Of a stretch of DNA of 64,000 nucleotides, positions 36,221 to 45,052 are shown one piece after another. The translations under genes and the position numbers were made by a program. Within the stretch, counting starts at the first letter, position 1. Each line of letters opens with the position of its first letter. Source of the stretch: Flavobacterium soli DSM 19725 (GTDB lineage Bacteria > Bacteroidota > Bacteroidia > Flavobacteriales > Flavobacteriaceae); assembly GCF_000422705.1 (NCBI RefSeq), contig NZ_AUGO01000006.1:336554-400553 (forward strand). Reading direction: 5' to 3'. The notes beneath the pieces are model-generated. The model was not told where the DNA came from. It did not search any database and saw only the letters and a program-made list of their open reading frames with translations.

Positions 36221-38128
36221 TTATGAAATTTTAAAAGCCATAACACCCAAAGGCGGTAAAACCAAGGCTGCCGAAAACGCCCTTCCGTGGTACTCTTCCT
36301 TATCAATTTTTATTTTAGCCTCATTTGTCACGCCACTTCCTCCATAACGTTCATCATCACTGTTGAAAATCTGAACCAGTTTTCCTTTTCTCGGAAGTCC
36401 AATCCTGTAATCAGTTCGAACCACAGGCGTGAAATTGCAAACCACAATCACATCAGCTTTTGCATTATTTCCCTTTCGGATAAAAGCCAAAACCGCATTC
36501 TGATGGTCATCATAGCTAATCCACTCGAAACCTTCTGGAGAAAACTGCTTTTCATACATCGAAGGGTTTGATTTATAAAGTGCATTCAAATCGGTAATTA
36601 TATTTTTAATACCTAAATTAAACTTCGATTCTAATAAATGCCAATCCAAACTGCCTTCAAAATTCCACTCACGCCTTTGCCCGAATTCCGAACCCATGAA
36701 CAACAATTTTGCTCCAGGATGCGTGAACATATACCCATAAAGCAATCTCAAATTCGCAAATTGTTGCCATTCGTCACCCGGCATTCTTCCCAAAACCGAA
36801 TATTTACCGTGCACCACTTCATCATGTGAAATCGGCAACATAAAATTCTCCGAAAAGGCATACGTCATCGAAAAAGTCAAATCATTTTGGTGGTATTTTC
36901 TATAAATCGTTTCACGCTTAAAATACTGCAAGGTATCGTGCATCCAACCCATCATCCATTTCATTCCAAAGCCAAGTCCACCCTGAAAAGTAGGTCGCGA
37001 AACCATTGGGAAAGCCGTACTTTCTTCGGCAATTGTCTGGACGCCTTCAAAATTGGTATAAACCGCTTCGTTGAATTCCTTCAAAAAACTAACGGCGTCA
37101 AGATTCTCTCTTCCACCAAAAATATTCGGTTCCCAACCGCCTTCGTCACGAGAATAATCGAGATAAAGCATCGAAGCAACGGCATCTACACGAAGTCCGT
37201 CGGCATGATAATGTTGGCACCAAAAAATGGCATTGCTGATTAAGAACGCTCGAACTTCATTTCGTCCATAGTTAAAAACCAAGCTCTTCCAATCCGGATG
37301 GTAGCCTTTCCTCCTGTCGGGATGTTCGTATAAATTGGAACCGTCAAAATACCCCAAACCGTGACCGTCATCAGGAAAATGCGAAGGCACCCAATCCAGA
37401 ATCACGCCAATTCCAGCCTGATGCAACTTGTCAACCAAATACATAAAATCCTGTGGCGTCCCAAAACGAGAAGTTGGTGCAAAATAACCCACCAACTGAT
37501 ACCCCCAAGAAGGGTCATATGGGTATTCCATAACCGGCATCAGCTCGACATGAGTAAAACCGGTTTCTTTTACATAATTCACAAGGTCTTCCGCTAATTC
37601 ACGATACGTCAGGAAACGATCTTCCTTTTCTTGGCGTTTCCAAGAACCTAGATGCACCTCATAAACCGAATAAGGTCTATCCAAAGCATTGGTGTCTTTT
37701 CGGGACTTCATCCATTTATCGTCCTTCCATTTATAGTCCAAATCCCAAACAATCGAAGCCGTTTGTGGCGGATGTTCACAGTAAAGACTAAACGGGTCAG
37801 CCTTTTCGGTCAATGCATTATTATTGAACGAACGAATCCTGTATTTATAAACCGCCCCTTTCTGCACCCCGGGAATAAAGCCTTCCCAAATGCCCGAACT
37901 GTCCCATCTCACTTCAAGTTGGTATTCATTTCCATCCCAAGAATTAAAATCGCCAATCACCGAAACACTTTGAGCCGATGGAGCCCAAACTGCAAAATAA
38001 ACGCCCTGTTCACCATTGACTTCTATCAAATGAGACCCTAATTTTTCATACAACCTGAAATGTTTCCCAGCCTTAAACAGACTGATATCAAAATCAGTAA
38101 AAAGAGAATGCGATATAATTTTGCTCAT
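36221..38128 (-). CDS. glgB: 1,4-alpha-glucan branching enzyme
   Basis: A 635-residue GH13 enzyme that transfers alpha-1,4 chains to alpha-1,6 positions during glycogen synthesis. An N-terminal CBM48 (about residues 20-120, GVYFAVWAPSAQSVSVIGDFNSW region) is followed by the barrel with the four GH13 boxes: DWVPSHF, DGLRVDAVASM (nucleophile Asp about 312), IAEEST (acid Glu about 363) and ISHDEV (about 436). The C-terminal beta domain ends in VMAFKIS. Length matches the short GlgB form without an extra N1 module. Synthase and ADP-glucose pyrophosphorylase genes are not in the window. Confidence 0.96.
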   Translation of the reverse strand: MSKIISHSLFTDFDISLFKAGKHFRLYEKLGSHLIEVNGEQGVYFAVWAPSAQSVSVIGDFNSWDGNEYQLEVRWDSSGIWEGFIPGVQKGAVYKYRIRSFNNNALTEKADPFSLYCEHPPQTASIVWDLDYKWKDDKWMKSRKDTNALDRPYSVYEVHLGSWKRQEKEDRFLTYRELAEDLVNYVKETGFTHVELMPVMEYPYDPSWGYQLVGYFAPTSRFGTPQDFMYLVDKLHQAGIGVILDWVPSHFPDDGHGLGYFDGSNLYEHPDRRKGYHPDWKSLVFNYGRNEVRAFLISNAIFWCQHYHADGLRVDAVASMLYLDYSRDEGGWEPNIFGGRENLDAVSFLKEFNEAVYTNFEGVQTIAEESTAFPMVSRPTFQGGLGFGMKWMMGWMHDTLQYFKRETIYRKYHQNDLTFSMTYAFSENFMLPISHDEVVHGKYSVLGRMPGDEWQQFANLRLLYGYMFTHPGAKLLFMGSEFGQRREWNFEGSLDWHLLESKFNLGIKNIITDLNALYKSNPSMYEKQFSPEGFEWISYDDHQNAVLAFIRKGNNAKADVIVVCNFTPVVRTDYRIGLPRKGKLVQIFNSDDERYGGSGVTNEAKIKIDKEEYHGRAFSAALVLPPLGVMAFKIS

Positions 38129-38257
38129 GTTTTGTTTTTGTTTCTGTCGTATTGTATAATATTTTTTAAATCTAATTATTTTTTTTGGTGTAATACTTAA
38201 GGTTATGCAAAATTTGGGTTTTTAAGGAGGATTTATAAAATTTACTTTATATCCTTT

Positions 38258-38785
38258 TCATACTGTATTCAATATTCTATCCCTAACTATCTCTTTAATT
38301 AATTCATACTCTTGATTTGTCATTGATTTTTTTGGAAACATATAGTTTACAGTACTGCACAAGATTATTAATTCATCATTAATATCAGCTTTCTTGAACT
38401 CTGACCATTTTTCTATATGTTCTTTATCATCTTGAATTATTGAAATTGAAACCTCACTTACTATCAGTTTATTAATTTTATATTTTGATGTTTTGTCTAA
38501 AAACGTTTTTATAGATTTTCTCCACTTTAAAACAGTATAAATTTTTCCACCAAGAATTATTGCTGATAAAATCCACAAGATACATACAAATAGCATATTC
38601 TCTTGTGATTCATTAGTTATTCTAAAATGCACTAAAAAGAAAAGAAATAGTAATCCTAAAAATATAAAAATGTGCGTTTGAGTTTTTGCAGTTGGTGAGA
38701 AAAAAAGATTCTCATTACCGTTTCTGAAGTAAAGTTCTTCGAAATCAGCTCTTCTAAAAGTTAAATCAATTTCTATTGTTTTCAT
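38258..38785 (-). CDS. YcxB-like membrane protein
   Basis: A 175-residue protein; start placed at 38785 (MKTIEIDLTFRRADFEELYF). Two transmembrane helices (about residues 36-53 and 64-85) follow an N-terminal cytoplasmic strand, and the C-terminal half has the YcxB pattern: a beta-sheet region with IEKWSEFKKADINDE and the closing motif YMFPKKSMTNQEYELI. The family has no known function. More A/T-rich than its neighbours by eye. Flanking gaps of 129 and 204 bases hold nothing recognisable. Confidence 0.65.
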   Translation of the reverse strand: MKTIEIDLTFRRADFEELYFRNGNENLFFSPTAKTQTHIFIFLGLLFLFFLVHFRITNESQENMLFVCILWILSAIILGGKIYTVLKWRKSIKTFLDKTSKYKINKLIVSEVSISIIQDDKEHIEKWSEFKKADINDELIILCSTVNYMFPKKSMTNQEYELIKEIVRDRILNTV

Positions 38786-38989
38786 AAAATTTCTGGTCGC
38801 TTGTTTACCAATAAAAAACATCAATTCCAAAAAATAAAAAACCCCAACAACAAAAATTGTATGAGGTCCAATCTAATTAATCTTAAGTTTAGAATGAGAT
38901 TGTTCACTTTAGTTATTTATGCTTTTTTTATGATTCCTAAATTTAATAAAAATAACAGAAAATAATAACTTGCATAAAAATTTAGTGAA

Positions 38990-39853
38990 ATGGCAAAGAA
39001 TTCAAAAATTCGCAAACAATCTTTAAACATTCCGAAGTCAATTCTTGTCACAGTACAGATTTTACAATTTATATCGCTAAAACTAGTCACACTCTTTGCC
39101 GCAAGATTGTTCATGACACCAATAAAACATAAGATTCCGAAGCGCGAATTGGAAATGGACAAAAAAAGCCGTCAGGAAAAAGTGAGAATCCCAACAATTT
39201 CAAAGGAAGTTGTGGTCTATCATTATGGTGCTTCCGCAAAAAAAATCCTGCTCGTTCATGGATGGTCAGGCAGAGGAACTCAACTGGTCAAGATCGCCGA
39301 TGCATTTTTAGAATTGGGCTATTCCACCGTAAGTTTTGATGCACCAGCCCACGGAAAATCAGCAGGAAAAACTACTTTGATGCCTGAATTTATTGCCGCA
39401 ATATTTGAACTCGAAAAACAATTTGGCCCGTTTGAAGCCGCTGTTGGCCATTCGCTTGGCGGAATGTCACTCTACAATGCTACCCGTCAAGGATTGAAAA
39501 TAAAAAAATTAGTCACCATAGGTAGTGGCGATATCGTTCAAGATATTATGGATGATTTTACGTATAAACTAAAAATGAAACACCAAGTGAGCAACCGAAT
39601 GCGATTGTATTTCGAAAACAGATTTGGCGAAACTATGGACAGCTTTTCTGCGTATCTATCTGCAAAGGAAATCGACATTCCGGTTTTGGTAATTCATGAT
39701 AATGATGATGACGAAGTCCCTGTAAAATGCGGAATCCACATTCACAAATTCCTGAAAAACGGACAATTAATGATTACAAAAGGTCTCGGGCATCGAAAAA
39801 TCCTTGGAGACGAACAAGTAGTAGAAAGTACAACTGCATTTATAACAAATTAA
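38990..39853 (+). CDS. Alpha/beta hydrolase
   Basis: A 287-residue hydrolase with the nucleophile elbow GHSLGG (Ser155), an oxyanion-type HGWSGRG at 90-96, a likely acid in HDNDDDEVP (about 232-240) and a catalytic His in GLGHRKILG (about 264). The first 45 residues hold a hydrophobic stretch that may anchor it to the membrane. Substrate unknown. The next gene, an msrB lipoprotein, begins 11 bases downstream, so they probably share an mRNA. Confidence 0.87.
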   Translation: MAKNSKIRKQSLNIPKSILVTVQILQFISLKLVTLFAARLFMTPIKHKIPKRELEMDKKSRQEKVRIPTISKEVVVYHYGASAKKILLVHGWSGRGTQLVKIADAFLELGYSTVSFDAPAHGKSAGKTTLMPEFIAAIFELEKQFGPFEAAVGHSLGGMSLYNATRQGLKIKKLVTIGSGDIVQDIMDDFTYKLKMKHQVSNRMRLYFENRFGETMDSFSAYLSAKEIDIPVLVIHDNDDDEVPVKCGIHIHKFLKNGQLMITKGLGHRKILGDEQVVESTTAFITN

Positions 39854-39864
39854 AGAAAGAAAAA

Positions 39865-40347
39865 ATGAAAAAGATAGTGCTGTTTTTGACCGTTTTAATA
39901 AGCTTAAATTCTTGCCAAGGTCAGGAAAAGAAAAAAAATACGGCTGAAGCCAAAACCACTCCCATCACTAAAACTGATGCCGAATGGAAAAAGGAATTAA
40001 CACCTGAACAATATGAAGTACTGAGAGAAAAAGGTACTGAAAGAGCTTTCACTGGCGAATATTGGAATCATTTCGAGAAAGGAAAATATGTTTGTGCTGC
40101 TTGCGGAAACGTCCTCTTTGACTCCGATGCTAAATTCGTGTCAGATTGTGGATGGCCTTCGTTTGATAAAGCCATAAAAGGATCTGTAATTTATGAAACC
40201 GATACTTCTTTTGGGATGCAACGAACCGAAGTGATGTGTGCCAAATGTGGCGGACATCTAGGTCATGTTTTTGATGATGGTCCTGAAGAAACTACGGGAA
40301 AACGTTTTTGTACCAATTCGGTTTCGGTGAAGTTTGTTGCGAAATAA
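39865..40347 (+). CDS. msrB: Peptide-methionine (R)-S-oxide reductase, lipoprotein form
   Basis: A 160-residue MsrB that reduces methionine-R-sulfoxide in proteins. Start set at 39865; the 46 upstream in-frame codons overlap the hydrolase gene. A signal peptide ends in lipobox LNSC (Cys17), so the enzyme should be tethered in the envelope. The MsrB domain (about 45-160) has two zinc-binding CxxC pairs (CAAC and CAKC) and the catalytic cysteine in [11 protein letters not shown] near the C-terminus. A cytosolic paralogue follows at 40566. Confidence 0.93.
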   Translation: MKKIVLFLTVLISLNSCQGQEKKKNTAEAKTTPITKTDAEWKKELTPEQYEVLREKGTERAFTGEYWNHFEKGKYVCAACGNVLFDSDAKFVSDCGWPSFDKAIKGSVIYETDTSFGMQRTEVMCAKCGGHLGHVFDDGPEETTGKRFCTNSVSVKFVAK

Positions 40348-40362
40348 AAGACTTGATTACAC

Positions 40363-40387
40363 CTGACAGGTTTCTAAAACCTGTCAG
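40363..40387. repeat. CTGACAGGTTT inverted repeat
   Basis: Perfect 11-bp arms CTGACAGGTTT and AAACCTGTCAG with a 3-base centre, directly after the lipoprotein msrB. There is no following T-run, so it is recorded as a repeat rather than a terminator. A related hairpin (TCAAACCTGT / ACAGGTTTGA) lies at 40470-40495. Confidence 0.7.
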
Positions 40388-40424
40388 ATGTTTGAAAAAA
40401 GATTAAAGAATGCCTTTTGATTTC

Positions 40425-40558
40425 TCCCGAAGTTTCGGGATAGCCCCGATGCTGGAATTGTTTGAGCTCTCAAACCTGTGACCAAACAGGTTTGAAGCGA
40501 GTTCCTGCAGCGGGAAAATGGATTGAACAAATGCCCTAAAGTAATGCTCCTAAAAATT
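40425..40558 (+). repeat. Dispersed intergenic element between the two msrB genes
   Basis: Starts with TCCCGAAGTTTCGGGA (40425-40440), then TAGCCCCGAT, an internal hairpin at 40470-40495, TGCAGCGGGAAAATGGATTG and ATGCCCTAAAGTAATGCTCC. The last two blocks match the copies at 48811-48907 and 20712-20850 (minus strand). It fills most of the 218-base gap between the paralogues. Confidence 0.7.
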
Positions 40559-40565
40559 ATAAACT

Positions 40566-40958
40566 ATGGAATATCCAATAAAAAAAACAGAAGAAGAATG
40601 GAAAGCCGAGTTAGGCTTGGAACGTTATAAAATACTGCGTCAAAAAGGAACCGAGTTTCCGCATTCGGGAAAATACAACCTTCATTATGAGAAAGGAACC
40701 TATTGTTGTGGCGCTTGTGGAACGCCTTTGTTTGAAAGCAACTCAAAGTTTGATGCGCATTGTGGATGGCCTTCCTTTGACGAATCTATTCCCGGAACGG
40801 TGGAATATATAAAGGACACCACTCACGGAATGATTCGCACGGAAATTGTGTGTGCCAATTGTGGTGGACATTTAGGTCACGTTTTTGATGATGGCCCTAC
40901 GAAAACAGGACAACGGTATTGTGTGAATTCGCTTTCGGTGGATTTTAAGGAAGAATAA
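40566..40958 (+). CDS. msrB: Peptide-methionine (R)-S-oxide reductase, cytosolic form
   Basis: A 130-residue MsrB without signal peptide. It contains the same elements as the lipoprotein paralogue: CGAC and CANC zinc pairs, the GWPSFD and [12 protein letters not shown] signatures, and the catalytic Cys in RYCVNSLSVDF. About half the residues are identical to the upstream copy by eye, indicating a gene duplication followed by different targeting. A strong terminator follows. Confidence 0.95.
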   Translation: MEYPIKKTEEEWKAELGLERYKILRQKGTEFPHSGKYNLHYEKGTYCCGACGTPLFESNSKFDAHCGWPSFDESIPGTVEYIKDTTHGMIRTEIVCANCGGHLGHVFDDGPTKTGQRYCVNSLSVDFKEE

Positions 40959-40996
40959 ACACAGATTGCACAGATTATCACAGATTTTTTAAAACC

Positions 40997-41032
40997 AAAA
41001 ACGCCGTCAAAATAATTTTTGACGGCGTTTTT
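40997..41032 (+). terminator. Bidirectional rho-independent terminator
   Basis: Long stem AAAAACGCCGTCAAAA / TTTTTGACGGCGTTTTT between convergent msrB and the SIMPL gene, with A- and T-runs on both sides. Just before it, CACAGATTGCACAGATTATCAC (in two halves, 40966-40987) repeats the CACAGATT unit also seen at 54976-55019. Confidence 0.85.
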
Positions 41033-41051
41033 GTATTTGAAGTTTTAAATT

Positions 41052-41741
41052 TTAGTTTCCTAAAAGATAACTAACGGTTACATTCGCGATGATTTCGATT
41101 TCACCAATAGCAAGTGTTTCTTTGGCTTCAGCACCATCAAATGATTTCATTTCCATTGCAGCATACATTGGTCCTGGATAGTACGGTTGTGAGTTATCGG
41201 TAATAGTGTAAGCCATTCCAACTTTTTGTCCAGTTACAGAAACGAAGTCATCCGCTTTAGCTTTAGCATCTTTCATCGCTAACTTTCTAGCTTCTGATTT
41301 ATGTTGCTCCATTTTTGAAGATTTGAATTCGATGTTTCCAATTGAATTTACCCCTGAACTTACCAAACCTTCCATCAATTCATCATACTTATTAAGGTCT
41401 TTCAATAAAATTTGAATCGTTTGTGTTGCATAAAAAGTGGTTTTCTTTTTCTCATAATCATATTGAGGATTTAGCGAAACTCTTTGTGTCTGATAATCTT
41501 CCTTGGCGATGTTGGCTTTTTTAATGTATTTGATAACGGCATCAATTTTTTCATCGTTTTGTTTTTTTACTTCTGCCGAATTGTTTCCTCTAGTTTCAAC
41601 CGAAACCGAAATGCTAACTTGGTCTGGAACTACTTTTACTTTACCTTCTCCAGAAACCGAAATTAAAGGAACTTGCTTGAACTCTTGTGCTTGTGCAACC
41701 GTCATGACCATTGTCATTAAGATTAAAAATGTCTTCTTCAT
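41052..41741 (-). CDS. SIMPL domain-containing (DUF541) exported protein
   Basis: A 229-residue protein: signal peptide at about 1-18 (MTVAQAQ) and a SIMPL/DUF541 domain to the end, with the opening VSGEGKVKVVPDQVSISVSVETRG (in two blocks, residues 28-51) and the NPQYDYEKKKTTFYATQTIQI region. Homologues occur in periplasmic oxidative-stress proteins such as YggE and BP26. Likely periplasmic; the biochemical role is unknown. Confidence 0.9.
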   Translation of the reverse strand: MKKTFLILMTMVMTVAQAQEFKQVPLISVSGEGKVKVVPDQVSISVSVETRGNNSAEVKKQNDEKIDAVIKYIKKANIAKEDYQTQRVSLNPQYDYEKKKTTFYATQTIQILLKDLNKYDELMEGLVSSGVNSIGNIEFKSSKMEQHKSEARKLAMKDAKAKADDFVSVTGQKVGMAYTITDNSQPYYPGPMYAAMEMKSFDGAEAKETLAIGEIEIIANVTVSYLLGN

Positions 41742-41794
41742 GATTGATTTTTTTTTTTATTAAGATTGATTGTGGGTATTCAAAAGCTGTGCCA

Positions 41795-42421
41795 TTATAG
41801 CTTGCCGAGCTTGGCCATTATGAAAAGAATTACGATTGGAATGGCTAAAGCAACAACTGTCAGCGTGTTATCTAAAAACATATGTGGTTCTTTTACCAAT
41901 GTAATTAAATAACCTCCAATTGCTCCACCAAAGTGTGCCGTGTGTCCGATGTTATCATTTTTAGCTCTCATTCCATAGATTGAATATAATAGGTATAGAA
42001 TTCCAAAAAGATAAGCAGGAATAAAGAAGTTAATCATCATCATTGGCTCAAATAATATAGCGGAAAATAAAACTCCCGTTACCGCTCCAGAAGCTCCAAT
42101 GGCACGGTAACTATAATCATCCTTGTGCATCATTAACGTCAAAAGGCTTCCAAAAATTAAGCTAAAAAAATATACTAACACAAACGAAAGTTCGCCCATA
42201 TAGGCAATCACAACGGGTGCAAAAAAGAAAAGTGTTAACATATTAAAGAATAAATGCGAGATGTCAGCATGTAAAAATGCCGAAGAAAACATTCTCACTT
42301 GGTCTCCAGAACGAATACTACCTATGTGGAACTCATATTTCCGAAAAAACATGATGTCATTAAAACCCTTGAAACTAACCAATACATTCAGCAAAATAAT
42401 TGCGATTAAAACTATGCTCAT
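41795..42421 (-). CDS. Rhomboid family intramembrane serine protease
   Basis: A 208-residue six-helix membrane protease. The catalytic Ser111 lies in GASGAVTG and the catalytic His163 in HTAHFGGAIGG, at the expected separation; the HADISHLFFNM segment (51-61) provides the conserved His-Asn region of TM2. Rhomboids cut single-pass membrane proteins inside the bilayer. Substrates are not predictable. It sits on the minus strand between SIMPL and the divergent acyltransferase gene. Confidence 0.93.
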   Translation of the reverse strand: MSIVLIAIILLNVLVSFKGFNDIMFFRKYEFHIGSIRSGDQVRMFSSAFLHADISHLFFNMLTLFFFAPVVIAYMGELSFVLVYFFSLIFGSLLTLMMHKDDYSYRAIGASGAVTGVLFSAILFEPMMMINFFIPAYLFGILYLLYSIYGMRAKNDNIGHTAHFGGAIGGYLITLVKEPHMFLDNTLTVVALAIPIVILFIMAKLGKL

Positions 42422-42501
42422 TAAATAAATATTTATTTACAAATTTAGTCTTTTTAGATTCAACACTTTTATAGAAGTTATCAAATTCGGAGAATTAGCA
42501 G

Positions 42502-42509
42502 TATATTTG
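42502..42509 (+). promoter_or_regulatory. -7 promoter box (TATATTTG) of the acyltransferase gene
   Basis: TATATTTG fits TAnnTTTG. It overlaps an in-frame TTG at 42507 that could be mistaken for a start codon; because that TTG is inside the promoter, translation should begin at the ATG at 42531. Confidence 0.55.
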
Positions 42510-42530
42510 CACAAAAATAATAATACCCTT

Positions 42531-43436
42531 ATGCAGTTACTTGCCTTTCTATTGATATATCCAATATTATGGTGCATTTCAATATTACCCTTCCCTATTT
42601 TCTATAAACTTTCCGATTTTGTTTGCTTCTTTGTTTACCGTGTTTTTGGTTACCGTAAAAAAACAGTTCGTAAAAACTTGGCCATGACTTTGCCTCATCT
42701 TTCAGACAAAGAGCGTTTAGAAATCGAAAAGAAATTTTATAAACACATGTGTGATTTATTTATGGAAATGATCAAAACCATGACCATTTCTGAAAAGGAA
42801 ATCAACAGACGATTTGTGATCACTAACATCGAACTGATTGCCGAATATGAAGCAAAAGGTAAAAGTGTGGTTTTGATGTGTGCTCATTATGGAAGCTGGG
42901 AATGGCTGATTAATATTGCAAAGAAAATTAATTTTAGAAGTATTGGTGTTTATAAAAAGATTGGGAATAAATATTTTGATAAATTGATCCGCGATATTCG
43001 TTCTCGACTTCACGCTGAATTGGTTGAAACCAAAAGAACCGTTGAGCTAATGGAGTATAATGCTGCTCATGGAATCAAGGCTTTTTATGGCTTTGCAAGC
43101 GATCAATCCCCTCAATTGATGAAAGCCAAATACTGGGATGATTTTATGGGTTTTGAAGTTCCTGTTTATACGGGTGCCGAAATGTTAGCCAAAAGACTTG
43201 ACATGAACATGCTTTTTGTAAAAGTCAGAAAAATAAAAAGAGGTTTCTATGAAGCTACACTCATGCCATTAGTTGACAATCCTAGAGATTATCCAGATTA
43301 TGAAATTACAAGTTTATTCTTGAGAGAAGTTGAAAAACAAATCCTAGAACAACCTGAATATTATTTTTGGACGCATAAACGTTGGAAACATATCGGTAAA
43401 AAAGCTCATGCTCCAAAAACTAAGCAAACCAGCTAG
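42531..43436 (+). CDS. LpxL/HtrB-like lysophospholipid (lipid A) acyltransferase
   Basis: A 301-residue inner-membrane acyltransferase of the LpxL/LpxM/HtrB superfamily, which adds secondary acyl chains to lipid A or, in Bacteroidota, to flavolipin-type aminolipids. An N-terminal helix (about 3-22) anchors it; the catalytic HX4E motif is HYGSWE (near residue 118). The C-terminal WTHKRWKH motif (about 281-288) is also typical. The ATG at 42531 is chosen over TTG 42507. Its end overlaps the convergent PLP enzyme gene by 17 bases. Confidence 0.88.
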   Translation: MQLLAFLLIYPILWCISILPFPIFYKLSDFVCFFVYRVFGYRKKTVRKNLAMTLPHLSDKERLEIEKKFYKHMCDLFMEMIKTMTISEKEINRRFVITNIELIAEYEAKGKSVVLMCAHYGSWEWLINIAKKINFRSIGVYKKIGNKYFDKLIRDIRSRLHAELVETKRTVELMEYNAAHGIKAFYGFASDQSPQLMKAKYWDDFMGFEVPVYTGAEMLAKRLDMNMLFVKVRKIKRGFYEATLMPLVDNPRDYPDYEITSLFLREVEKQILEQPEYYFWTHKRWKHIGKKAHAPKTKQTS

Positions 43437-44910
43437 CTACCATTTCTTTTTCGAATGATTGAGCTTCCTTGTGTATAAATTCGTTAGAATTTTTATTATA
43501 ATCGTATTCTTTTGACCACTCTTCGTGGTTTTCTGCCAATGCTTTTATACTATTACAAACAAATTCGATTTCTTCATTCGTAGTCGTTGGATGAATAGAC
43601 ATTCTGATCCATCCTGGTTTTTGAATCAAATCTCCTGAATCAATCTGACAGATTAAATTATGTGAAGTTTCTTGGTCGACATGAAGTAAATAATGGCCAT
43701 AAGTTCCAGCACAACTACAACCACCACGAGTCTGGATTCCGAAACGGTCGTTTAATAATTTTACACCTAAATTAAAGTGCAAATCATCAATATAAAACGA
43801 AATCACTCCTAGCCTATTTTTATGCTGATTGGCTAAAATTTTGATATTGGAAACACTTCCTAATTCTTCAAAAACAAATTCCACGATTTCATTTTCTCGT
43901 GCCAAAATGTTGTCAATTCCCATTTCTTCTTTCAACTGAATAGCAAGTGCTGTTTTGATAACCTGTAGGAAACCTGGTGTTCCACCATCTTCGCGATCTT
44001 CAATATTATCGACATATTTATGTTCGCCCCAAGGGTTTGTCCAACTTACGGTTCCTCCTCCTGGATTATCCGGAATCATATTATTGTATAATTTCTTATT
44101 GAAAATCAGTACTCCAGAAGTTCCTGGTCCGCCCAAAAATTTATGTGGCGAAAGAAAAATAGCATCCAAATAACTTTCTGGATCTTCAGGATGCATATCG
44201 ATTTTTACATAAGGCCCTGAACAAGCAAAATCTACGAAGCAAACACCATCGTTTTGGTGCATGATTTTGGCTACTTCGTGATAAGGCGTCTTGATTCCTG
44301 TAACATTCGAACACGAAGTTATGGAAGCAATTTTTATCGGGCGATCTTGATATTTAGTTACTAAATCTTTAAAATTATTCAAACAGAAAAGTCCTTTCTC
44401 ACAAGCCGGAACCACCACTACATCGGCAATTGTTTCAAGCCAAGAAGTCTGGTTCGAATGATGTTCCATGTGAGTAATAAAAACAATCGGTCTTTTTTCT
44501 GAAGGAATATTTACATGAGGTTTCAAATTTTCAGGTACTTTCAAGCCGAGAATTCTTTGGAATTTATTGATAACTCCCGTCATTCCGCTTCCATCGGTAA
44601 TCAAAACATCATCCTGATTGCTGTGAACGTGTTTCTTGATGATGTGTCTTGCCTCATGATAGGCCATTGTCATAGCGGTTCCCGAAACCGTAGTTTCGGT
44701 ATGGGTATTGGCTACAAAAGGACCAAATTGGTTCATTAATTTTTCTTCAATCGGACGGTAGAGTCTTCCACTTGCTGTCCAATCAGTATAGATGATTTTT
44801 TTTCTGCCGAAAGGCGAATTGAATTCTTGGTCAATCCCAATAATATTCTCTCTGAATTTTTGAAAATATACTTCTAGTTCGGTTTTTGGTTTGCTTTGTG
44901 TAGTAATCAT
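43420..44910 (-). CDS. Aminotransferase class V-fold PLP enzyme (SufS/NifS-like)
   Basis: A 496-residue PLP-dependent enzyme of the class V/cysteine desulfurase fold. The PLP lysine is in LSPHKFLGGPGTSG (about residue 257), preceded by the cofactor-binding VDFACSGPY, with N-terminal YTDWTASGRLYRP marking the substrate entry. A Cys-rich loop (GGCSCAGTYGHYLL, about 397-410) resembles the SufS active-site loop. It is about 90 residues longer than SufS and belongs to a longer subgroup whose substrate is not settled, so cysteine desulfurase activity is only possible. A -7 box TACCTTTG is at 44933-44940. Confidence 0.85.
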   Translation of the reverse strand: MITTQSKPKTELEVYFQKFRENIIGIDQEFNSPFGRKKIIYTDWTASGRLYRPIEEKLMNQFGPFVANTHTETTVSGTAMTMAYHEARHIIKKHVHSNQDDVLITDGSGMTGVINKFQRILGLKVPENLKPHVNIPSEKRPIVFITHMEHHSNQTSWLETIADVVVVPACEKGLFCLNNFKDLVTKYQDRPIKIASITSCSNVTGIKTPYHEVAKIMHQNDGVCFVDFACSGPYVKIDMHPEDPESYLDAIFLSPHKFLGGPGTSGVLIFNKKLYNNMIPDNPGGGTVSWTNPWGEHKYVDNIEDREDGGTPGFLQVIKTALAIQLKEEMGIDNILARENEIVEFVFEELGSVSNIKILANQHKNRLGVISFYIDDLHFNLGVKLLNDRFGIQTRGGCSCAGTYGHYLLHVDQETSHNLICQIDSGDLIQKPGWIRMSIHPTTTNEEIEFVCNSIKALAENHEEWSKEYDYNKNSNEFIHKEAQSFEKEMVASWFA

Positions 44911-44932
44911 CTTTTGAAACTTTAATGAAGCC

Positions 44933-44940
44933 CAAAGGTA
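44933..44940 (-). promoter_or_regulatory. Putative -7 promoter box (TACCTTTG)
   Basis: On the minus strand TACCTTTG lies 22 bases before the start codon of the class V PLP enzyme gene and fits TAnnTTTG. No -33 box at the standard 19-base spacing is evident. Confidence 0.45.
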
Positions 44941-45031
44941 TAATTATTTTATCAAAAAAATAATAAAGAGGTTTCAATACTATCGATATGATTTTGTAAT
45001 TCACAAAAAGGATAGTTTCTTTGATAAAAAT

Positions 45032-45050
45032 GAAAAAAAAAAAAAAAAAA
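45032..45050 (-). repeat. 19-base homopolymer A tract
   Basis: An uninterrupted run of 19 A (T on the minus strand) begins two bases past the stop codon of the nuclease-like gene. It is the longest homopolymer noticed in the window. It could act as a T-tract in termination or be a slippage-prone boundary of the cassette. Confidence 0.8.
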
Positions 45051-45052
45051 CA

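Noticed and set aside
39727..39864. Upstream extension of msrB overlapping the hydrolase gene
   Set aside because: The signal peptide and lipobox begin at 39865; the extension is basic and out of pattern.
42507..42530. TTG start of the LpxL-like gene
   Set aside because: The TTG is part of the TATATTTG promoter box, so cannot be in the mRNA as a start codon.
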